Positions 54,116-63,500 of a stretch of 64,000 bases of DNA are shown piece after piece. The DNA is from Candidatus Heimdallarchaeota archaeon (GTDB lineage: Archaea > Asgardarchaeota > Heimdallarchaeia > JABLTI01), in the NCBI GenBank assembly GCA_019894765.1, contig JAGXNT010000018.1, positions 1-64,000 on the forward strand. The letters are read 5' to 3'. The translations under genes and the position numbers were made by a program. The stretch's first letter is position 1. The number at the start of each line of letters is the position of its first letter. The notes beneath the pieces were generated by a model that searched no databases, was not told the DNA's origin, and saw nothing but the letters and a program-made list of their open reading frames with translations.

Positions 54116-56143
54116 ATGTTGAAGAAGATGATCCACCAAAAATCTCCAAAGCAATCAATTACTGGAATAGTTCTTTCTGGTGGATATAGTATACGCTTTC
54201 AAAAAGAAAATGAACCTTGGCGTGATAAAGCACTAATGCTATTTAATGGTGAAGTAATTCTTCAAAAAACAATTAGAACGCTTTCCAATTTTTGTGATAA
54301 AATTATCGTCATGGTAAAATTCGAAGATCGAAAATCAATCTACCATTCATATATCGATAAATTATCTGTAGATATTAAGTCGAAGGTAATCATAGCGAAA
54401 GACAATAATCAATTTCTATGTAATGGTCCTACATTGGGTATCGTATCCTCTTTAGATTTTATTGAAAGTGCTTTTGCTATAGTAGTCCCAGTTGATTTAC
54501 CACTTTTAGATGAAAGAATTTTAACTGATCTATTATCACAATTAAATAGCAACTCCATGGTTGTTCCGTATTGGCATAATACCGGAAAAATCGAACCGCT
54601 AGTTTTTGCTTTTAAAATAAAACCAGTTCAAGCATTAGCAAAAATTCTATCACAAATAAAAAGAAGTAGAGCCGATGATCTGCATAGAGCTATTTTAAAT
54701 ATAACATTCTTAGCACTCTCCTCAAGTAAATTAGAGGAAATCGATAATATATTTACAAGTTTAAATGAAAGATCTAAAGCTGTAGAATTAAGTAAAACAA
54801 AGGAATTCGAAGCAGGAGACTTTTTTGATCTAATAAACTCAAAGATTATTTCTGAGCAAGTGAATAATGATCTTCTTAATCAAGTAGAGAATTTTCTCTT
54901 AAGATACAATTTTATAAAACCATTAAAAGAGATCCTTTCACAAATCATGGAATTATCTAAAAAGCTTATACAACAGAAAATGTTCTTTATTGCTGGTATC
55001 TTTTTGTTTAATTTTATTTCTAAATTCACATGCAAAGAAATGAAATCCAAAAAAGGCATCCAAATACAACTGATTGAATTATGTCTTTATTCATTTAGAA
55101 AGGAAGCTTCTCAATGGCATAACAGTGGCATTCAATTCCTTGAGCTTCATACTTTATCAGATGCTGTTGCAATAACAAAAATGTTTAACTTACCTTCCCA
55201 AAAGGAATTGGAAAAAGAAATACTCAAATTAAAGGAATTATTGGATTTGAAAAAGAAAAAACATGACGAATATAATTTGGATACTTTACTCGAGAGAAAT
55301 ATCCCATCATTCTTAGATCAAGCAATGAAAATGATACAAGAATCTGAGAAATCTTTCAATGAGGAAACTCCAACTTTCACGACTAATTTCCTTTGGGATC
55401 ATTCTATCCGAGTTGGAAAAATTGCTTATAAATTAGCATTAGAAGAAGGAGTTGATCCTTTAGTACCAACTATCGCTGCTATTCTCCATGATGCTGGAAA
55501 ATTTGTTCTTGGAAAATATCATAGTGATGATGTAATAGAAGAGGAACACTCCTCAACAATTGCTCAGAAATTGCTGGAAAATAGTGATTTGCAAAAGCGA
55601 GATATTGAAGCAATAAAGACTGCAATTAATGCTTTGTACAATGAAAAACTTGATTGTAACATAAATTGTAAAATTGTTCATGATGCAGACCGATTAGAAA
55701 AACTTGGTCCACTTGGAATTGCTAATTTCTTTACAAAAATGACCTTAAGAGGAGTTAACCTAAGTAATTCTATTCTTAAGAATTTGAGTCGAGAATTAAC
55801 CTATATTGCAGCAGCCCCTAAAACCTTGCACACAGAGACAGGGAAACAACTTGCACAAACTAGAAGTCAAAAAGCATTACTTTATTTTGATGAATTACTG
55901 GAAGAATTTGCTTTTTATGATCTTGGAAAATTTCATGTAAAGGAATTCGAGATTGAAAAAGATCAAAAAGTCACAATAGTTATTCCTGAGAAATGCCAAA
56001 AATGCAATGGTGAGTTTACAATACAGTTATCCAAAGAAATGGGCATAAAATGTGAAAAGGCAAAGGTTGAGTATTCATGCACTTTGTGTGATCAAAAATA
56101 TAAAACTGAATTCTGCTTACCACTAATTTATGGAAAAAACTAA
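54116..56143 (+). CDS. MobA-like nucleotidyltransferase / HD phosphohydrolase / zinc-ribbon fusion
   Basis: A 675-residue multidomain protein. Residues ~15-215 are MobA/IspD-like: LSGGYSIRFQKENEP with DKALMLF, and VVPVDLPLLDERIL containing the metal-binding Asp. The middle (~230-400) is helical and unassigned. Residues ~425-600 are an HD domain (LWDHSIRVGKIA, ILHDAGK with H458-D459, IVHDADRLEKLG). The C-terminus has a zinc ribbon (CQKC ... CTLC). I know of no characterised protein with this combination. It may make and break a nucleotide-linked sugar or cofactor. Its start follows AATTCAT directly, with no strong ribosome site. Confidence 0.8.
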   Translation: MLKKMIHQKSPKQSITGIVLSGGYSIRFQKENEPWRDKALMLFNGEVILQKTIRTLSNFCDKIIVMVKFEDRKSIYHSYIDKLSVDIKSKVIIAKDNNQFLCNGPTLGIVSSLDFIESAFAIVVPVDLPLLDERILTDLLSQLNSNSMVVPYWHNTGKIEPLVFAFKIKPVQALAKILSQIKRSRADDLHRAILNITFLALSSSKLEEIDNIFTSLNERSKAVELSKTKEFEAGDFFDLINSKIISEQVNNDLLNQVENFLLRYNFIKPLKEILSQIMELSKKLIQQKMFFIAGIFLFNFISKFTCKEMKSKKGIQIQLIELCLYSFRKEASQWHNSGIQFLELHTLSDAVAITKMFNLPSQKELEKEILKLKELLDLKKKKHDEYNLDTLLERNIPSFLDQAMKMIQESEKSFNEETPTFTTNFLWDHSIRVGKIAYKLALEEGVDPLVPTIAAILHDAGKFVLGKYHSDDVIEEEHSSTIAQKLLENSDLQKRDIEAIKTAINALYNEKLDCNINCKIVHDADRLEKLGPLGIANFFTKMTLRGVNLSNSILKNLSRELTYIAAAPKTLHTETGKQLAQTRSQKALLYFDELLEEFAFYDLGKFHVKEFEIEKDQKVTIVIPEKCQKCNGEFTIQLSKEMGIKCEKAKVEYSCTLCDQKYKTEFCLPLIYGKN

Positions 56144-56146
56144 TCT

Positions 56147-56452
56147 TCATTCAGCAAAAAATTTATCGATGGTTTGATCATTGGGATCCTTTCTAAATTT
56201 GGGATTCTTTTTCTTTTGTGCGAAATAAGGCTCTAAAAATCTCTGTCTTCTTCTGAACAAAACTAATTTATGCTTATTTATCTGCAACCTTGCACAAGGA
56301 TATTCCTTATTACATCCACAAGTTCCTTGATAATTCTTGGAATTTATATCGAATCTAAGAAATCTGTTTGGATTAAAACAACTACAGATCTCAATATAAT
56401 CTCCATTTTCATCTTCGGCATATCTTCTTATGGACGTATCCAAATTAGACAT
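56147..56452 (-). CDS. Small cysteine-rich protein, 101 aa
   Basis: A 101-residue basic protein with C23-x-C25 (ICSCFNP) and C45-x-C47...C53 (TCGCNKEYPC), a likely metal-binding cluster, followed by a basic, aromatic C-terminus (LFRRRQRFLEPYFAQKKK). It converges on the MobA/HD fusion with a 3-bp gap. No family recognised. Confidence 0.6.
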   Translation of the reverse strand: MSNLDTSIRRYAEDENGDYIEICSCFNPNRFLRFDINSKNYQGTCGCNKEYPCARLQINKHKLVLFRRRQRFLEPYFAQKKKNPKFRKDPNDQTIDKFFAE

Positions 56453-56576
56453 AATATACGCACTCGCTTATTGTTTTAATTCTCTTGTTTTTTACTTTAT
56501 AAAAGATTTGTAATATGGAACGATTACTACACCTTATTTTGGAAAAATATTTTACTGCAGAAACCTATTTTTTCCC

Positions 56577-57071
56577 ATGAAAATCATTAAGGATGTTTTA
56601 TTAGATTTCTTCGAGGATGAATTTAAAGAAGTTCGAGTAGTTATGGAAAAAGTAAAAGAGGTTTCACTCGATTTTCGCTTAACAGAAGATAGTCGAACTT
56701 TGCTTGATTTAGTTAATCATATAGCTCAAATCCCTCGAATAGATATTGATATTTATTCAGGAAAGTTTCCCTCAGCAGAAGAAACTCATAAGCTTGAGCT
56801 AAAACTAAACAAGAAAAATATTGATGATGTTTTGAAAGTTTTTGATGATGGGTGCGAGTATCTTAGGAAATATTTCGAAAAATTTGCTGATGAAGAATTA
56901 CTCAAAGAAACTTTGCGACCGTTTTATGAACCTGATTCACCACCTCGCTCATGGACTCATTTTCTTCCTAAGCTGACAGCTCATTTAGCTTTACACAAAG
57001 GTGTTCTTTGGTCGTATTTGAAAGCAGCAAAAGCTAATGTAAACATGTTCACATATTATGGTGCAAAATAG
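56577..57071 (+). CDS. DinB/YfiT-like four-helix metal protein
   Basis: A 164-residue four-helix protein. The metal-binding triad of DinB proteins is probably H48 (LLDLVNHIAQ), H136 and H140 (LTAHLALHKGVLWSYL). Members act as thiol-dependent transferases or hydrolases in various stress contexts; the bacillithiol/mycothiol types are bacterial. It is 21 bp upstream of the amidohydrolase gene and may be co-transcribed. Confidence 0.78.
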   Translation: MKIIKDVLLDFFEDEFKEVRVVMEKVKEVSLDFRLTEDSRTLLDLVNHIAQIPRIDIDIYSGKFPSAEETHKLELKLNKKNIDDVLKVFDDGCEYLRKYFEKFADEELLKETLRPFYEPDSPPRSWTHFLPKLTAHLALHKGVLWSYLKAAKANVNMFTYYGAK

Positions 57072-57092
57072 AAATCATATGAGGAGAATAAT

Positions 57093-58712
57093 ATGGAATT
57101 TGATATTGTAATCAAAAATGGTAGAATTATTGATGGAACTGGTAATCCTTGGTTTAAAGCTGATATTGGAATTACTGAAGGTAAAATCACAAAAATCGGT
57201 TTAATTGAGTCAAGCGAGAATACTAAGATAATAGATGTGAAGGGGCTTATTGTAAGTCCTGGATTTATTGACATTCATTCTCATGCTGATTATACAATAC
57301 CTTTTGATCCGATGACAATTTCAACAATTCACCAAGGTATAACTACCTTGGTTGTTGGAATGTGTGGTGCTTCCTTAGCTCCAGTAAATCCGGAGAAACA
57401 GGAACTATTTGACAAAGAGTTTTCAATGGCCGCTCCCCCAGGATTAGAATATAGTATAACTTGGACTTCTTATAGTGAGTATCTTGATGAAATGGAAAAA
57501 CTAGGCTGTTCCTCAAATGTTGTTTACATTCTTGGGTTTGGTATGATTCGATTAGCTGCAATGGGATATGAAGACCGTAAACCAACACCCGATGAAATGC
57601 AACAAATGAAAGATTACATACATGATGCTATGGAAGCTGGTGCATTTGGTATTTCTACTGGATTAATTTATACTCCACAAGCATATGCTGATACAGAGGA
57701 AGTTCTTGAGTTAGCTAAGGAAGTCGCTAAATATAATGGTCTTTATTTCAGCCACATTAGAAATGAAGGAAATCTAGTGATAGAAGCAATTCAAGAAGTG
57801 ATTGATATTGTGGAAAAATCCGGTTGTCGGGGGGGACAAATAGCTCATCACAAAGTATCTGGAAAAGCAAACTGGGGACGTAGTATAGAAACACTCAAAC
57901 TAATTGAAGAAACAAATCAACGAGGTATTAACATTACTTGTGATCAATATCCTTACAATCGAGGTGCAACCTCACTGATTACTCTTCTACCTCCTTGGTC
58001 TCATGAAGGGGGACCTGAGAAGTTAATTGAGCGATTAAAAGATCCTAAAGTGAAAGAGAAAATCAAAAAAGACATTTACGATGGAACTAATTTTGAGAGT
58101 TTTGTTAAAAACATCGGTTGGGAATGTGTCTACATATCTTCACTTGAGACAGAAAAATGGTCCAAGTACATGGGTAAATCGCTTGCAGAAATAACAAAAG
58201 AAGAAGGTAAAGATGATGTGTTTGAAGTCCTGTGTGAGATACTTATTGACGAAGAAGCCAAAGGTGGAATGACCGTTGAAAGCATGGGTGAAGAAGATAT
58301 TCAACGAATTATGAAAGCACGATATACAATGATTGGATGCGATGGTTCAGCAATACCACTTGAAGGTCCATTGAGCTATGGCAAACCTCATCCCCGTTTC
58401 TTTGGAACATTTCCTCGAGTATTAGGCCATTTTGTTAGAGAGAAAAAAATTATGTCACTAGAAAAAGCAATACGTAAAATGACTTCTTTTCCTGCTCAAA
58501 CACTAGGTCTTGCTGATCGTGGTTTAATAAAAGAGAATATGTGGGCAGATATCGTTGTATTTGATCAAGAAAGAATAATCGATAAAGCAACATTCACAAA
58601 TCCACATCAATTATCCACTGGAATAGAATACGTACTCGTAAATGGAGATATTGTTGTAGAAAAAGGCAAACATCAAAGTAATTTACCTGGTAAGACACTA
58701 AGAAGCACTTAG
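57093..58712 (+). CDS. N-acyl-D-amino-acid deacylase-like amidohydrolase
   Basis: A 539-residue amidohydrolase: DIVIKNGRIIDGTGNPWFKADIGI at the start, FIDIHSHADYTIPFDP (HxH metal site), GMCGASLAPVNPE (conserved Cys), HIRNEGNLVIEAI, and GLADRGLIKENMWADIVVFD at the C-terminus. This is the D-aminoacylase/D-hydantoinase-like branch (COG3653), which hydrolyses N-acyl-D-amino acids or related amides. A GAGGAG ribosome site precedes it. With the serine hydrolase downstream and the broken M55 D-aminopeptidase elsewhere, D-amino-acid peptide scavenging is a plausible theme. Confidence 0.88.
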   Translation: MEFDIVIKNGRIIDGTGNPWFKADIGITEGKITKIGLIESSENTKIIDVKGLIVSPGFIDIHSHADYTIPFDPMTISTIHQGITTLVVGMCGASLAPVNPEKQELFDKEFSMAAPPGLEYSITWTSYSEYLDEMEKLGCSSNVVYILGFGMIRLAAMGYEDRKPTPDEMQQMKDYIHDAMEAGAFGISTGLIYTPQAYADTEEVLELAKEVAKYNGLYFSHIRNEGNLVIEAIQEVIDIVEKSGCRGGQIAHHKVSGKANWGRSIETLKLIEETNQRGINITCDQYPYNRGATSLITLLPPWSHEGGPEKLIERLKDPKVKEKIKKDIYDGTNFESFVKNIGWECVYISSLETEKWSKYMGKSLAEITKEEGKDDVFEVLCEILIDEEAKGGMTVESMGEEDIQRIMKARYTMIGCDGSAIPLEGPLSYGKPHPRFFGTFPRVLGHFVREKKIMSLEKAIRKMTSFPAQTLGLADRGLIKENMWADIVVFDQERIIDKATFTNPHQLSTGIEYVLVNGDIVVEKGKHQSNLPGKTLRST

Positions 58713-58788
58713 TTTCTATACCATGTTATTATTTTTTTTCTATCAACTTAACAATAATTGTTTTTAATGCTAGTATTATTTTTAAATT

Positions 58789-60162
58789 ATGACAGAAAAA
58801 ACTTCTAAGAAAGAACTCTACAAACAAGCTATTCATCTCATAGATAATTGGCTTGATTATCAAACATATATCAAAGAAATTCCGGGAGTCGCTGTTGGGA
58901 TTTTCATAGAAGATGAAATCGTTTTCAAAAAAGAATATGGTTACGCTAATCTTGAGAAGAAGACAAAACTCACAGATCAGCATTTGTTTCGTATTGCCTC
59001 CCATTCAAAACTTTTCACAGCAACAGCAATTATGAAGCTTTATCACGAAGAGAAGCTTTCAATTGATGATAAAATTTCAAAATATTTGCCTTGGTTTACA
59101 TCAGAAAAAGATGAAAACCTTAGAAACATACGAATTCGTCACTTACTCACCCACTCAAGTGGTATGACTCGAGACGGCAAAACTGCTCATTGGAGAACAT
59201 ATGAGTTTCCCGAAATCAAGGAGATAATGGATCAGGTAACAGAAGGAATAAGTTACTTTGAAACAAGTGAACTATTAAAATATTCCAATTTCGGTTACAC
59301 ATTATTAGGTCAAATAATAGAAACAGTCTCTGGTCAAACCTATCATGATTATATACGAAAAGAAATTCTTGAACCACTTAAAATGGAAAATACTGTGACT
59401 GACGTTAATGAATCGAATCTCGCGAGACATGCAACTGGATATAAAGTGAAATTCCCAAGAAAAGAAAGAGAGCAAATAAAACACATCCCAGCAAGAATTA
59501 TGCATTCTGCAACAGGATTGAGTAGCACAACTGAGGATTTGATCAAATTCTATCAAGCTCATTTCTTCGGAAATAATACTTTGTTCCCAGATTATATTAA
59601 GCGAGAAATGCAACGAGTTCAATTTAAATCCAAAATGGCAAATTGGGGCCTGGGTTTTAGTATTACTAGTCTACCTAACAACGAAAGTGCGGGACATGGT
59701 GGAGGTTATCCTGGCTTCATTACCAGATCTGGACTCATTCAAGATCAAAAAATAATTGTAGTAATTCTTACGAATGCTATAAATGGTCCAGCTTTAACTT
59801 TGTTTTTGGGTATTAACAATATATTTGATAAAGTTGCAAAAGAAGAAGAAAAATTAGAACCAAAACCAGAAGAGAAAATTCCAGATATGAAAGACATTAT
59901 TGGATTTTATGAAAATGATTGGGGGATTTCATTATTTAGTCAAATTAGCTCTAAACTTGTTGTCATTGGTCCCAGCGATGATAATCCAGCTGAATTCATT
60001 CAAATTTATAAACATAAAGAAGGTCTAAAATTCATTACTCCGAAAGAACCACCTTTTGCCTCTCCTGGGCAAGAAATTGAGTTTATTGATGGTCCTGACA
60101 AAGAGAAAATCTTCGTAGATAGTCATAGAGGAAAAAGTAATCGATTTAAATTCTCTTACTGA
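58789..60162 (+). CDS. Serine beta-lactamase-family hydrolase (class C/AmpH-like)
   Basis: A 457-residue cytoplasmic-looking protein. The catalytic S71-x-x-K74 is in RIASHSKLFTATAIM; the second motif is KYSNFGYTLLG (YSN) and the third is AGHGGGYPG (HGG in place of KTG). Such proteins are D-peptidases, esterases or beta-lactamase-like enzymes in bacteria and archaea. The C-terminal ~100 residues form a separate beta domain (DIIGFYENDWGISLFSQ). There is no signal peptide. It follows the D-aminoacylase-like gene by 76 bp. Confidence 0.88.
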   Translation: MTEKTSKKELYKQAIHLIDNWLDYQTYIKEIPGVAVGIFIEDEIVFKKEYGYANLEKKTKLTDQHLFRIASHSKLFTATAIMKLYHEEKLSIDDKISKYLPWFTSEKDENLRNIRIRHLLTHSSGMTRDGKTAHWRTYEFPEIKEIMDQVTEGISYFETSELLKYSNFGYTLLGQIIETVSGQTYHDYIRKEILEPLKMENTVTDVNESNLARHATGYKVKFPRKEREQIKHIPARIMHSATGLSSTTEDLIKFYQAHFFGNNTLFPDYIKREMQRVQFKSKMANWGLGFSITSLPNNESAGHGGGYPGFITRSGLIQDQKIIVVILTNAINGPALTLFLGINNIFDKVAKEEEKLEPKPEEKIPDMKDIIGFYENDWGISLFSQISSKLVVIGPSDDNPAEFIQIYKHKEGLKFITPKEPPFASPGQEIEFIDGPDKEKIFVDSHRGKSNRFKFSY

Positions 60163-60183
60163 CTTTCATTAGGTACTGAAGAA

Positions 60184-60417
60184 TTAATCTTCTTCATACC
60201 AATATTTTCCTTTTTGTCTTCTTTTTAATTCAGCTTGTTTTGATCTATTCCAGTTATTAATTACACTAAAGTAACCAACTACCCGGCTTATACCGTAAAC
60301 ATTTTGACTATCGCATTTCGGACAATATGGTTTCCCAAAATTATCTGAAGTATCTTCTGTTTTTTCTATAGGTATCTTACTAGTTTTTGCTTTCTTTTTT
60401 AAGTCAATATGTGCTAT
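60184..60417 (-). CDS. Stand-alone NrdD C-terminal-type domain with an ATA in place of a start codon
   Basis: A 77-codon frame containing YCPKCDSQNVYGISRVVGY, then NNWNRSKQAELKRR and KGKYWYEED. This matches the C-terminal region of class III (anaerobic) ribonucleotide reductase: a CxxC knuckle followed by the SRVxGYxxxxxxWNxxKxxEL segment with the radical-type glycine. The rest of NrdD is absent. No ATG, GTG or TTG exists in frame. The best initiation point is ATA at 60417, 6 nt after a TGAGGG ribosome-like site, with a TATA-like TTTTATATAG further upstream. It may use AUA, be a recent start-codon loss, or contain a sequence error. Small NrdD-like proteins of this size are known in anaerobes. 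Confidence 0.65.
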   Translation of the reverse strand: MAHIDLKKKAKTSKIPIEKTEDTSDNFGKPYCPKCDSQNVYGISRVVGYFSVINNWNRSKQAELKRRQKGKYWYEED

Positions 60418-60531
60418 TTTTATCCCTCAGTATCTCAAGTTATACTATCTTCTCACAAGAATACTGGCAGTTTTCTATATAAAATAACAAACTCTAGAGT
60501 TGACAGAAACTAATTGAGAAAGAATTAGAAA

Positions 60532-63500
60532 TTACTTTGATTTTCCAATAGTACTTTTCAAATAACGACCTGTAATTGAATTGTTATTATTACTCACTTG
60601 CTCAGGTGTTCCTTCTGCTACAATTTTTCCACCTTTTTCTCCCCCATCTGGACCAAGATCAATTATCCAATCTGCGCATTTGATAACATCAAGATTATGT
60701 TCAATAATTATTACTGTATTACCGTCATCAACCAGTTTCTGTAAAATATTCATTAATTTATGGACATCAAATGCTGCAAGCCCTACAGTTGGTTCATCTA
60801 GCAGATAAAGTGTTTTTGTTGTTTGAGGTCGGCACAATTCAGATGCTAATTTAACCCTCTGAGCTTCTCCACCTGAAAGGGTTGTTGCCGATTGTCCTAA
60901 TTGTAAATACCCTAAACCAACTTCATCCATGACTTTTAGGATTTTCATTATTTTTGGTTGATTCTCAAAGAATGGCATTGCACCTTCAATAGTCATTTCT
61001 AGAACATCAGCAATACTTTTCTCTTTGAATTTCACTTTCATTGTCTCTCGATTATATCGTCTACCGAAACACTCCTCACAAGTAATCTCAACATTACTTA
61101 GAAAAAGCATCTCTACTTCTTTGATACCTCTTCCACGACAAACTGGGCATCTGCCTTTCGAGTTATTGTATGAGAATCTTGAATTTGTGAATCCCCTGAT
61201 TTTCGCTTCAGGTAGTTTAGCAAATAAATCCCTGATATGATCAAATAATCCTGTATAGGTTGCAGGATTGGATCTAGGAGTTCGACCTATAGGGTCTTGA
61301 TTAATGAGAACAACTTTGTCTAATTTCTCCATTCCCTCAATCTTTGAGTAATTTCCTTGCTCTTTTCTTGATCTATGAAACGCTTTTGCTAATACTGGAT
61401 ACAGGGTCTCAATGACAAGTGAGCTTTTTCCTGACCCACTTACTCCAGTTACGCAATTGAAAACTCCTAATGGGAATTTAGCAGTTATATTCTGAAGATT
61501 ATTCTGATTAACTCCTTCAATTGACAGGAACTCTTTTCCTTTGCGACGTTTCTTTGGCATCTTAATTTCTACAAGTCCACTTAGGTATTGACCTGTTAAT
61601 GATTTCTTGTTATCCATTATTGCTTTCAAAGTTCCTTCAGCAACAATTTCTCCACCATTTACTCCTGCACCTGGACCCATATCAATAATATAATCTGCAC
61701 TTCGAATAGTAGCTTCATCATGCTCAATAACAACTACAGTGTTTCCTAGTTCTCGTAATTCATACAATGTATTAATTAATCGATTATTATCTCGAGGATG
61801 TAAGCCTATACTGGGTTCATCAAGAACGTATAATACTCCAACTAATTTATTACCAATTTGTGTTGCTAACCGTATTCTTTGTGCTTCTCCTCCAGAGAGT
61901 GTTCTAGCTTCTCTATCTAAAGCTAAGTAATCTAATCCAACATCAACTAGGAATCCTAATCGATCCAAGATTTCTTCTACTAATCCCTGTGCCACTATTT
62001 GATCTGACCCACCAAAAGATAGGTTAGTGAAGAAATCATTTGCTTCATTTATGGAGCATTTAGTGACTTCATTAATATTTAATCCACCAATTCTTACTGC
62101 TAACCAATCTGACTTTAATCGGGTTCCATTACAATCTGAACAAACTTGTATTCGAGTAAACTTTTCCATCCAGTTAATGAACCAAAATGATTTCGTATTT
62201 GTTATCCAACGTTCATAAATTGGGATTAATCCTCTCCATTCCCTCTCCCGTTCATAAGTATAGGAGTAGTTCTTTCTTTTAATATCTCTTTTTAATTTCA
62301 ATATTTGATCAGAACCATAGAAGAGAACTTGATACTGCTCTTTTGTTAAGTCTTTAATAGGAGTATCCAAAGTAAAATCGAAATATTCACCCAAACTCTT
62401 AAGTAATGAAACGAGCCAACTACCTTCGTCTTTATTTTCACTTATGGGTCCAATTGCACCTTGTTTAATGGATTTAGATGTATCTACAATGAACAATTCC
62501 GGATCAATTGATTTTACTACGCCTAATCCTTTACACTTTTCACATGCACCAATGTGTGAGTTAAATGAAAACATCTTAGGAGTAAATTTCTCCGGTAGTT
62601 CTATTCCGCAATCAAAACACAATCTTTTTGTGCTAAATGACAATGATTCCCCATTTACTGTTATTTTTACTACCCCGTTTCCTTTTTGAAGTGCTGTTTC
62701 AATTGATTCAAAAATTTGTCCTTTATCTTCCGAATCAATAACTAAACGATCAACAACAAGATCTATTGTATGCTCCTTCTCCTTATCTAAATGAGTCTCA
62801 CTGGATGCTACTATATCTTCAAGAAGAGTTTCCTTCTTTTCATCTATAATTACTCGAGTAAATCCTTCTTTTATTAGCTCTTTAATTAGGGGCTTATAGT
62901 TGCCTTTTGATTTCTTTACGAGTGGGGCAATAATATTTATTCTTGTTCCATCACCAAATTGAAGAGTTCTTTTTACCATTTCTTCCAAAGTTAGAGGACT
63001 AATGTCTTTTCCACATTTTGGACAATATGCAATCCCTACTGTTGCAAACAAAAGTCTTAGATAATCATTAATTTCTGTTACAGTTCCAACTGTGGATCGC
63101 GGATTTCTACCTGCTGATTTTTGATCAATAGCGATTGCTGGAGATAAACCTTCTATTTTATCCACATCAGCATTGTCCATTCTTCCTAAAAACTGTCGTG
63201 CATAGGTTGACAATGATTCTACGAATCTTCTTTGCCCTTCTGCGAATATTGTGTCTATAGCTAAGGATGATTTTCCTGAGCCACTAATACCAGTAATAAC
63301 TGTCAATTTATTTTTTGGAATCTTTACATTAATGTTCTTTAGATTATTTTTTCTGGCTCCAATTACATTAATTGCATTTCTTGGTTTTATTTTTCTTTTC
63401 TCGTCTTTTTGTTTGCCTTCTAGAATTTCAGGTTCTACAACAAGTTCATCAGTAAGAACCTTGCGAATGGCGACTCCAGTATAGGAATCTTTGTTTTTAG

